Positions 35,281 through 42,995 of a stretch of DNA of 64,000 nucleotides are shown one piece after another. Positions within the stretch are counted from its first letter, which is position 1. Each line of letters begins with the position of its first letter. The DNA comes from an uncultured Prevotella sp. (GTDB taxonomy: Bacteria > Bacteroidota > Bacteroidia > Bacteroidales > Bacteroidaceae): assembly GCA_902798285.1 (NCBI GenBank), contig CADBVZ010000002.1, positions 62,001 to 126,000 on the forward strand, given 5' to 3'. A model generated the notes under the pieces. It was not told the origin of the DNA and searched no databases. It was given only the letters and a program-made list of their open reading frames with translations. The position numbers and the translations under genes were made by a program.

Positions 35281-36489
35281 ATGGAAAGTGGTAAGAGGAA
35301 TCATATAGTGCTGGTGTCTAAAGATGCCACGTTGCCCGAATATTATGGGCCTTATAATAGTCATTATACCAAGACCCCAAATATTGATGAACTGGCAGCG
35401 AAGGGTACGGTCTTCAATCAGCACTATACAGCAGCCCCGTCGACGGCCATGGCCTTCTATGCCATGTTTACTGGGAAATATCCTTATGAATCAGGCAATA
35501 CCATCTATGTCGAGGTAGAGCCATACAAGGGTGAAACCCTGTTTGATCTCCTTTATGATCAGGGCTATGAGTGTCATTTGTTGTGGAGTAGCAATTATAT
35601 CACAAAAGCGGATAAGTACTCCAAATGCACAGGTCGGCACACGATCCACCATGAGTCCTTGAAGTTTAACCAGTCGTGTGGCCACAATGCCGTCTACCAC
35701 AAGGAGAACCGCCAACGGAATGAGGAACTGGTGAAGGAGAAGTTTGATGCTATCATCAAGGAGATAGATACGATTGACTATCAAAACAAGGACATCTTCC
35801 TGTGGATACACATGCCGCATTGTATCCAGGGGCGCATCTCTTATGGTGATGACATCGACATCTTCGACAACCTGATTGGTGAGCTCAGAAAGAGATTTGG
35901 CGACGAGAGCTTATTTATTACCGCCGATCATGCCCACATGAACGGACACAACCATAAGGTGGGCTATGGATTCGACGTCGATGCCCGTGTAACAAGGATC
36001 CCCTTGATTGCACCGAGGATAGAAGGCAGAAAGACGGTTGACTTTGTGACCTCCAATGTCCAGTTGTCGGACATCATCTTAAACCGCAGGATTCAGAAGC
36101 TCCCATATGTGGTCATTGACTGTGCCTATTACTGTCAGTGGAGGAGAAAAACGGCTATAGTGAAAGATAATTATTACTATATCTTCACCAAGAAAAACAA
36201 GCGGGAGGAACTATATGATATAGAATTGGATCCCCATCAAGATATCAATCTGATGGAACCCCTTTTGTGGAACGATTTTGACCGAGGCTGTAAGACTGAC
36301 ATCCGACAGGTGGTGTTATATCCTTATTGGGACCAGATACCTCAGGTGGCTGAAGAGATGAGAGCTATTATCAAGTCTTTCTGGCAGGTAGGTCCCTGGT
36401 GGTATGAATTGAAAGAGAAAGTCAAGCAACAGCAATACATCAGATACCTGCTGTTTATTCGTGATTTCTTTAAGAAAAGGAACGCGTAA
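35281..36489 (+). CDS. Sulfatase/alkaline phosphatase-fold enzyme with Thr at the nucleophile position
   Basis: The 402-residue product matches the sulfatase superfamily in TPNIDELAAKGTVFNQHYTA and ITADHAHMNGHNHKVGYG (metal-binding Asp-His pair and a later His). The catalytic loop reads PSTAMAFYAMFTGKYP. Aligned on the final TG of the sulfatase signature, the nucleophile position holds Thr and the Arg is missing, so it cannot be a formylglycine sulfatase. Thr nucleophiles are typical of phosphoethanolamine and phosphoglycerol transferases such as EptA and LtaS. There are no membrane segments, so it is probably cytoplasmic. It follows the reductase by 5 bp and may act on or transfer the phosphonate. 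The substrate is unknown. Confidence 0.78.
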   Translation: MESGKRNHIVLVSKDATLPEYYGPYNSHYTKTPNIDELAAKGTVFNQHYTAAPSTAMAFYAMFTGKYPYESGNTIYVEVEPYKGETLFDLLYDQGYECHLLWSSNYITKADKYSKCTGRHTIHHESLKFNQSCGHNAVYHKENRQRNEELVKEKFDAIIKEIDTIDYQNKDIFLWIHMPHCIQGRISYGDDIDIFDNLIGELRKRFGDESLFITADHAHMNGHNHKVGYGFDVDARVTRIPLIAPRIEGRKTVDFVTSNVQLSDIILNRRIQKLPYVVIDCAYYCQWRRKTAIVKDNYYYIFTKKNKREELYDIELDPHQDINLMEPLLWNDFDRGCKTDIRQVVLYPYWDQIPQVAEEMRAIIKSFWQVGPWWYELKEKVKQQQYIRYLLFIRDFFKKRNA

Positions 36490-36493
36490 GACA

Positions 36494-38032
36494 ATGACCT
36501 TTGGAGTAGGGAATAACAGCAATATTGGCAGGTTGGCCAAGAACTCCATCTATATGTATATGAGGATGGTGGTGGTCATGCTGGTGTCCCTATATACTTC
36601 CCGCATTATCCTGCAGAATCTGGGTATAGAGGATTTTGGTATTTATAATGTGGTGGGTAGTATAGTGGTGATGTTCAATTCTTTGAAGTTTATTTTTACT
36701 TCCTCTACGCAAAGATACATCAACTATGAGTTGGGAAAAGGAAATCAGAATGCTTTGAATTTGGTATTTAACCTGAGTTTGAAGATAAACCTGTTGATAG
36801 GAGTGGTGTTCTTTATCTTAGTAGAAATTGTAGGTCTTTGGTTTATCAATACCCATATCAACGTACCCGAAGAAAGGTTTTTTGCTGCCCAGTTTGTCTT
36901 TCAGGTATCTGTGATCTCCGCCATATTCAGTCTGATGATGACCAGTTTTGAGGCACTTATCATTGCGCATGAACACATGGGCTTTTATGCCGGGTTGTCA
37001 GTGGCCGATGTTTTGCTCAAACTGGCGATTGCCTTTTCTTTGCCTTTGTTCCCTCATGACCGATTGATCACTTATGCGCTATTGTTATTATGCGCATCGG
37101 TTGTCTTGGGGGGCATCAAATGGCTGTATTGTAGGCAGCGCTATGACGAGGTTGTCTTTAGGAATGTATGGGATAGGAAACTCTTTCGTGAGATGACTGC
37201 ATTTGCGGGCTGGAATTTCTTCGGCAATACGGCATTTGCCCTGACCAATAACGGTATCAATATGGTGTTGAACGTGTTTGGTGGCCCCGTCGTAAATGCT
37301 TCCAGAGGAATTGCTTTTCAGGTGAACTACGCCTTACAGCAATTACAGAAGAACCTGTCAATCGTCGTTGAGCCTTTTGCCATCAAGACATACGCTGAAG
37401 GAAATATGAAAAAGTCCTTTGATGTGTTGTATATCACCTCGAAAGTGTATTTTCTGATTCAGTTGCTGGTAGTCATCATCCTTTCTTTCTTCACTAAAGA
37501 GATTATTACATGGTGGTTGGGAGAGGTCCCTCCATATGTAATATCTTTCCTCATCTTCTTGTTATGGTATTCACTAGTCAGGGCTTTACACAACCCCATT
37601 GACACCCTATTTTATTCGGTGGGCGACATGAAATATTACCAGTTGTTTGAGGGCATATTCTTGCCGACACCACTGATTATTTCTTCTTTCCTTCTGAAAT
37701 ACGGCTTCCCTTTTTACTCGGTGTTTCTTTTACAGCTCATCGTCGAGGCTATCAATCTCATTTGTGTCTCTGTGATAGCAAAACATGTGTGTGAACTCAA
37801 TCTGGTACGGTATGTCAGGAGTGTGTTTATCCCTTGTATGATGTCGTTCTTGTTGTATTTGGCGCCTTTTTGTTACGTATTCTTCTATGCAGATGCCTGG
37901 TTGCCGAAAGTTGTTCTTATGTTCTGCACTACAGTCATGGTATTGGTTACCATGTATGTTATAGGCTTTAATCAGCAAGAGAGGCAGATTGTAAGAAATA
38001 TGGTGCGAATCGTATTCAGGGCGCTCAAATAA
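36494..38032 (+). CDS. Wzx-type oligosaccharide flippase, copy 2
   Basis: The 512-residue polytopic protein has the same N-terminal layout as copies 1 and 3 (RLAKNSIYMYMRMVVVMLVS, then LYTSR) and GIEDFGIYNVVGS. It begins 4 bases after the preceding stop. A second flippase within one operon suggests either a second repeat unit or a composite locus. Confidence 0.9.
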   Translation: MTFGVGNNSNIGRLAKNSIYMYMRMVVVMLVSLYTSRIILQNLGIEDFGIYNVVGSIVVMFNSLKFIFTSSTQRYINYELGKGNQNALNLVFNLSLKINLLIGVVFFILVEIVGLWFINTHINVPEERFFAAQFVFQVSVISAIFSLMMTSFEALIIAHEHMGFYAGLSVADVLLKLAIAFSLPLFPHDRLITYALLLLCASVVLGGIKWLYCRQRYDEVVFRNVWDRKLFREMTAFAGWNFFGNTAFALTNNGINMVLNVFGGPVVNASRGIAFQVNYALQQLQKNLSIVVEPFAIKTYAEGNMKKSFDVLYITSKVYFLIQLLVVIILSFFTKEIITWWLGEVPPYVISFLIFLLWYSLVRALHNPIDTLFYSVGDMKYYQLFEGIFLPTPLIISSFLLKYGFPFYSVFLLQLIVEAINLICVSVIAKHVCELNLVRYVRSVFIPCMMSFLLYLAPFCYVFFYADAWLPKVVLMFCTTVMVLVTMYVIGFNQQERQIVRNMVRIVFRALK

Positions 38033-38041
38033 TAAACATAA

Positions 38042-39127
38042 ATGAAGATTGCGATAATAGTTCACAATTTGGCATACGGAGGTGCAGAACGTGTAGCTAC
38101 CATGTGGGCGAAAGGCTTTGTTTCACAAGGATACAAAGTTGTTGTGATGATTTATGATGAATCATCTCCCCATACATACAGCCTGCCGGATGATGTTAAA
38201 CTTGTTAGCATGGCATCACATGTCAAGAATCGTATCGGAAGAATCATACAACGAGGCTGGCAACTTAGAAATCAACTTAAGAAGGAAAAGCCTGATGTCG
38301 TCATTGATGTGATACCTGCCTATTGGAAGCGCATGTCGATGATTGGATTGAATTGTTACAAAGTATCAACAGAACATAATACATTTGAGCGTCCTCAAAA
38401 TGCAGAAAAAAAAGCAAAAAAGTTGCAGAAAATTTATCTTAATCGTTTATACGACCATGTTACAGTTTTAACTCAAGCTGATAAGAAAGTAGTTGGAAAC
38501 CAATTGAAACATGTTACTGTTTTGCCAAATCCACTTGCTCTTGAACCGATAGGGGAGAATATAGAGAAAAAGAATATTGTATTGGCTGTAGGTTGTATAG
38601 ATGGATGGTATGAGAAAGGATTTGATGTGCTTGTTAAAGCATGGGCCAAAGTGATTCCGACATCAGAAGATTGGGAGTTATGCATTGTTGGTGATAGTAA
38701 AGGGGAAGGATTTAATTATCTGAAGAGTCTTTGCAAAGAATTGAATATTCAGTCATCCGTTCGATTTTCTGGTTTTACAGACAATATACAACCATATTAT
38801 CAATCGGCATCCATATTTGTACTGAGTAGTCGCTATGAAGGATTCGGCTTGGTGCTCATTGAAGCCATGAGTCAGGGATGCGCATGTGTAGCTTGTGACT
38901 ATAAAGGAAGACAAAGAGAAATCATACGAAACGATGAAGAGGGCATTATCTGCAAACCAGATAGCGTAGATGATTTGGCTGTAGCGATCAAAAGCCTGAT
39001 TAGCAATAGTAGGCAACTCAAAAGTATGAGAGAAAAATCTGTTATGAGATCCAAAGATTTTGTTCTTGATATAATCATGCAGAAATGGGAGGATATATTG
39101 AAACCCATCAGACAAAACCAAAACTGA
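38042..39127 (+). CDS. GT4 family glycosyltransferase
   Basis: The 361-residue GT-B enzyme has NLAYGGAERVATMWAKGF, VLPNPLAL and EGFGLVLIEAMSQGCACVAC. It is the close relative of the 25778 gene. It is visibly more A/T-rich than several neighbours, which supports separate acquisition. Confidence 0.9.
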   Translation: MKIAIIVHNLAYGGAERVATMWAKGFVSQGYKVVVMIYDESSPHTYSLPDDVKLVSMASHVKNRIGRIIQRGWQLRNQLKKEKPDVVIDVIPAYWKRMSMIGLNCYKVSTEHNTFERPQNAEKKAKKLQKIYLNRLYDHVTVLTQADKKVVGNQLKHVTVLPNPLALEPIGENIEKKNIVLAVGCIDGWYEKGFDVLVKAWAKVIPTSEDWELCIVGDSKGEGFNYLKSLCKELNIQSSVRFSGFTDNIQPYYQSASIFVLSSRYEGFGLVLIEAMSQGCACVACDYKGRQREIIRNDEEGIICKPDSVDDLAVAIKSLISNSRQLKSMREKSVMRSKDFVLDIIMQKWEDILKPIRQNQN

Positions 39128-39130
39128 AAT

Positions 39131-39667
39131 ATGAAGCATCGTATTGTTAATACCTTTATTCAAGCGGATATGCGCAGATATGGCCATCGGAGAGGAGTGG
39201 TTCTGGACTTCTTGAAATACTTGCGCAAAGCACATTTCTGCAATAATAGGTTCTGGATGCTATACTATAAATGGAGATTAAGAAGATACAGACTTAAATA
39301 TGGACTGGAAATAATGCCAGAGTGTGAGATCGGGAAAGGTTTATATCTTGGGCATGCTTTCAATATTACCATCAATAAGGATGTCATTATCGGTGAGAAC
39401 TGTAATATTCACAAAGGTGTTGTGATAGGAAAAGAGAACCGAGGCAAACGAAAGGGATGCCCTACCATTGGAAACAATGTTTGGATAGGTATTAATTCTG
39501 CCATTGTCGGTGATATTGTTATTGGAGATGACGTTCTTATAGCACCCTGCAGTTTTGTTAATTGCGATGTCCCAAGTCACTCAGTAGTATTTGGAAATCC
39601 GTGTGTCATTAAGCATCGAGATAATGCCACTGAGGGATATATCAATCATGTAGGAGATAATTTGTGA
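39131..39667 (+). CDS. Serine acetyltransferase-like hexapeptide acyltransferase
   Basis: The 178-residue product has an N-terminal helical part and a left-handed beta-helix: ECEIGKGLYLGHAFNITINK, IIGENCNIHKGVVIG and TIGNNVWIGINSAIVGDIVI. The catalytic-type His is in GLYLGHAF. Its place between glycosyltransferases suggests O-acetylation of a sugar rather than cysteine synthesis. Confidence 0.85.
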   Translation: MKHRIVNTFIQADMRRYGHRRGVVLDFLKYLRKAHFCNNRFWMLYYKWRLRRYRLKYGLEIMPECEIGKGLYLGHAFNITINKDVIIGENCNIHKGVVIGKENRGKRKGCPTIGNNVWIGINSAIVGDIVIGDDVLIAPCSFVNCDVPSHSVVFGNPCVIKHRDNATEGYINHVGDNL

Positions 39668-40752
39668 AAAAAATCCTTTGTCTGATAGATGCACTTGGCA
39701 TGGGAGGGGCGGAGCGGCAGATGATAGGTCTGGCTCTGCTGTTGAAACAGCGAGGGTATCGAGTGACTCTGCTTACTTATTACGCCCATAACTCTTATGT
39801 GGAATTGGTGCAGGGTTATGGGCTTCGTTCGAAGACGTTGCAGGTGAAGCCCTCGCCTCTTTCGAAACTGATGGCCGTCCGAGGCCATATTATGGAGGAA
39901 GGCGGCTACGACTGTGTGATAGCTTATAAGACAGGCCCCAATATCATAAGCTGCCTGTTGCGACTGATGGGCATGAAGTTCCAGCTCATCGTGAGCGAGC
40001 GGAACACGACGCAGCACATTCGCAGGAAGGAAAAGATACAGTTTCGGCTATACCGCATGGCAGACTATGTGGTAGCGAACTCACAGTCACAGGCCAACTT
40101 CATTGCAGAGCATTTCCCCTGGCTGAAACAGAAGACCATTGTCATCACCAACTTCACCGATACAAACCATTTTGCAGCCAACTATACGGAGAAGGGTTCT
40201 ATGGTGAAAATCCTGACTACGGCCAGAGTAGCCAAGCAGAAAAATGTCCTTCGCTACTTAGATGCCGTCGATCTGCTTCGGAAGCGCGGGGTTAAAAATA
40301 TACATTTCGATTGGTATGGTGATGTGCAGACGGGCGAGGAAACCTATGGTGAGGAAGTGTTTAATAAAGTGAAGAAGATGCAGTTGGAAGATATCATAAG
40401 CTTCCATCCTGCCACCCCGAAGATACTGGAACATTATCAACAATGTGACATTTTCTGTCTGCCTAGTAACTATGAGGGATTTCCTAATGTGGTCTGTGAG
40501 GCCATGAGTTGTGGAAAACCCATCCTGTGCAGTAGGGTGTGTGACAATCCCTATATTATCAGGGAGGATGAGAATGCCCTGATGTTCGATAATACCAACA
40601 TGGAGGATATGGCAGACAAGATAAAGGCTATGTGCGAGAAGTCACAGGAAGAACTGAGTCGTTGGGGACATCGCAGCCGTGAAATAGCAGAGTCGCTTTT
40701 CTCGATGGATGCTTTTGTAGGGAAATACATCAAACTGATAGAGAATTCTTAA
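39664..40752 (+). CDS. GT4 family glycosyltransferase
   Basis: The 362-residue GT-B enzyme has DALGMGGAERQMIGLALLLK and EGFPNVVCEAMSCGKPILCS. It uses a GTG start that overlaps the preceding stop (GTGA), which implies translational coupling. Its codon use looks more G/C-rich than that of the two genes upstream. Confidence 0.88.
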   Translation: MKKILCLIDALGMGGAERQMIGLALLLKQRGYRVTLLTYYAHNSYVELVQGYGLRSKTLQVKPSPLSKLMAVRGHIMEEGGYDCVIAYKTGPNIISCLLRLMGMKFQLIVSERNTTQHIRRKEKIQFRLYRMADYVVANSQSQANFIAEHFPWLKQKTIVITNFTDTNHFAANYTEKGSMVKILTTARVAKQKNVLRYLDAVDLLRKRGVKNIHFDWYGDVQTGEETYGEEVFNKVKKMQLEDIISFHPATPKILEHYQQCDIFCLPSNYEGFPNVVCEAMSCGKPILCSRVCDNPYIIREDENALMFDNTNMEDMADKIKAMCEKSQEELSRWGHRSREIAESLFSMDAFVGKYIKLIENS

Positions 40753-40767
40753 TCCCCAGTATAGAAT

Positions 40768-41880
40768 ATGCCAGAGAAAATTAAAATATTGATGGTGCTG
40801 GGAAATACGAGCATGGAAGGGGCGCAGGCGTTTGTTCTGAACCTGATTAAGAACCTCGACCTAAACAGATTTCAGGTTGACCTGGCTGTAAATACAGAGA
40901 AACCAAACGGTATAGGTGAAGCAGTCCGCTCGCTTGGATGTCATATCTATATACTACCGTATTTCAAAGTATATAATTATCCAAGCTACGTAAAAGCATG
41001 GCATCATTTCTTTAGAACTCATCCTTATGATATCGTCCATGCCCACTCAACCAATTCAGCTTCAGTGTATTTGCGAATCGCCAAGAAATATGGTTGCGCA
41101 ACAATTGCTCATAGCCATAGTGCGGGCTATAGAGGCAATGTCATACAAAGGTGGGTGAAGAAATATTATGCACACAAAGTGAAGGGAGTGGCTGACTATT
41201 GGTTTGCCTGCTCTGATAAGGCAGCAGAACGTCTATATGGAAAAGAATATTGGAAAAACAATAATTATTACGACATCCCCAATGCCATCAATGTGGAGAA
41301 CTATCTGTTTTCAAAGGAAAAGGCTCAAACTATTCGGAAGGAGTTGGGGGTAAAAGATGACGAATTATTGTGCGGTCATATAGGTTCTTTTTCTGAACCT
41401 AAGAACCATCATTTTCTTATGGAAATATTCCATGAAGTGAAGAAAATGAATACAAAAGCCCGCTTTATATGCTGTGGTACTGGAGCTTTAATGCCTTCCG
41501 TAAAGAAAAAGGCAGAACAGCTGGGCATCATCGATAGGGTACTATTTCCTGGTGTAGTGATGAATGCGAATGAGTACTTGATGGCAATGGATGTGTTGGT
41601 GTTCCCATCAATCTTTGAAGGTTTCCCAATGTCTGTTATCGAAGCCCAGGCCTCAGGTCTTTCTATTGTGATGAGTGATGTTATAACAAAAGAAGTAGAT
41701 ATGACAGATTTGATACATCGTCATTCATTGAATGATAATCCTTCAGAATGGGCAAGAACTATTAATGGGCTAAAATCTGTTGAAAGAGAGATATATAACA
41801 AGATTATTGCTGAATCAAAATACAATATGAGATCGAGTATAAAACTTATATCCTCACTATATCGGGGGTTGGTTGGATGA
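40768..41880 (+). CDS. GT4 family glycosyltransferase (EpsF-like)
   Basis: The 370-residue GT-B enzyme has GNTSMEGAQAFVLNLIKNLD, DIVHAHSTNSASVYLRIAKK, HSHSAGYRG and EGFPMSVIEAQASG. The HxHS pair is characteristic of EpsF/CapM-like galactosyl- or GlcNAc-transferases. The sugar cannot be fixed from sequence alone. It overlaps the next gene by 4 bp. Confidence 0.87.
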   Translation: MPEKIKILMVLGNTSMEGAQAFVLNLIKNLDLNRFQVDLAVNTEKPNGIGEAVRSLGCHIYILPYFKVYNYPSYVKAWHHFFRTHPYDIVHAHSTNSASVYLRIAKKYGCATIAHSHSAGYRGNVIQRWVKKYYAHKVKGVADYWFACSDKAAERLYGKEYWKNNNYYDIPNAINVENYLFSKEKAQTIRKELGVKDDELLCGHIGSFSEPKNHHFLMEIFHEVKKMNTKARFICCGTGALMPSVKKKAEQLGIIDRVLFPGVVMNANEYLMAMDVLVFPSIFEGFPMSVIEAQASGLSIVMSDVITKEVDMTDLIHRHSLNDNPSEWARTINGLKSVEREIYNKIIAESKYNMRSSIKLISSLYRGLVG

Positions 41881-42995
41881 AACTCTATATCGTTGTCAAT
41901 GTCGACTGGTTTTTCCTGTCGCATCGGTTGCCGGTAGCCTTAGTCGCCCAGAAGGCGGGTTTGGATGTGACCATTGTGACTGCCGACACCGGCAGGTTGA
42001 AGGATATTAAGGCAGCAGGGCTTCAGGCTGTTAATCTGCCGATGTCAAGGTCGGGTATGAATCTCTTGCAGGAACTCCGGACTTGTTGGTTCCTCTATAG
42101 ACTCTACCGGCTTCATCAACCAGACGTGGTTCATCATGTGGGCATCAAGACCATCCTCTGGGGAACGTTGGCAGCCAAGTTTGCCAAGGTACATGGCGTG
42201 GTGAATGCCATCAGTGGATTGGGTGGTTTCTTTGCAGAAGAAAATCGGTCATTGCTGTCTAAGGTGCTCCCTGCGGTACTCCGTTTCTCGCATCACAGAG
42301 ATCATCTGTTGGTCATCTTTCAAAACCAAGAGGACCGACAGCTGTATTTGAACCACCGTATCATTACCGAGACTCAGGATCGCATGATCAAGGGCTCAGG
42401 TGTAGATTTAACAGAATATGGTTATACCCCGGAACCCCATGAAGGTAAAATCGTGGTCCTGCTGACCGCCAGAATGATTGTGGAAAAGGGCGTTTTTGTG
42501 TTGACAGATGCTGCAGAAAGACTCAGAGGCGCGTATGAAGATCGGTTGGAGTTCTGGATTGCAGGCGGATTGGACGACCATCCTGGCGCTATTACTCAAG
42601 CCCAACTTGAGGCTGCCTGCGATGGCCATTATATCCAATGGTTGGGTAGGAGAGAGGATGTCAAGACGTTACTGCAGCAGTGCCATATCTTTGCCTTCCC
42701 CAGTTATTATATGGAGGGTCTGCCTAAATCTCTGATTGAGGCCTGTGCCATTGGCCGCCCGATCGTGACCACCGATAATATTGGTTGCCGCGACGTGGTA
42801 TCCGATGGTGTCAATGGCTATCTAATACCTGTCAAAGACAGTCGGGCACTGGCTGAGAAAATCAAAATACTGGTGGATCATCCGAACTTAAGATACAAGA
42901 TGGGCATGTCATCCAGAAAGGTTGCAGAGGAGAATTTCTCAATTGAAACCGTTATCAAACATCATCTGGCTATCTATCAAGAATTAGCATCATGA
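41877..42995 (+). CDS. GT4 family glycosyltransferase (PglA/WbpH-like)
   Basis: The 372-residue GT-B enzyme starts VVNVDWFFLSHRLPVALVAQ, has VHHVGIKTILWGTLAAK, a KGSGVDL segment and MEGLPKSLIEACAIGRPIVT. This subgroup usually adds the second sugar, a HexNAc, onto an undecaprenyl-PP-linked amino sugar. The position directly before the SDR and close to the WbpL-like transferase fits that role. Confidence 0.85.
   Translation: MKLYIVVNVDWFFLSHRLPVALVAQKAGLDVTIVTADTGRLKDIKAAGLQAVNLPMSRSGMNLLQELRTCWFLYRLYRLHQPDVVHHVGIKTILWGTLAAKFAKVHGVVNAISGLGGFFAEENRSLLSKVLPAVLRFSHHRDHLLVIFQNQEDRQLYLNHRIITETQDRMIKGSGVDLTEYGYTPEPHEGKIVVLLTARMIVEKGVFVLTDAAERLRGAYEDRLEFWIAGGLDDHPGAITQAQLEAACDGHYIQWLGRREDVKTLLQQCHIFAFPSYYMEGLPKSLIEACAIGRPIVTTDNIGCRDVVSDGVNGYLIPVKDSRALAEKIKILVDHPNLRYKMGMSSRKVAEENFSIETVIKHHLAIYQELAS

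Noticed and set aside
35281-36489. Calling the sulfatase-fold enzyme an arylsulfatase
   Set aside because: The Cys/Ser and Arg of the formylglycine signature are absent and Thr takes the nucleophile position.
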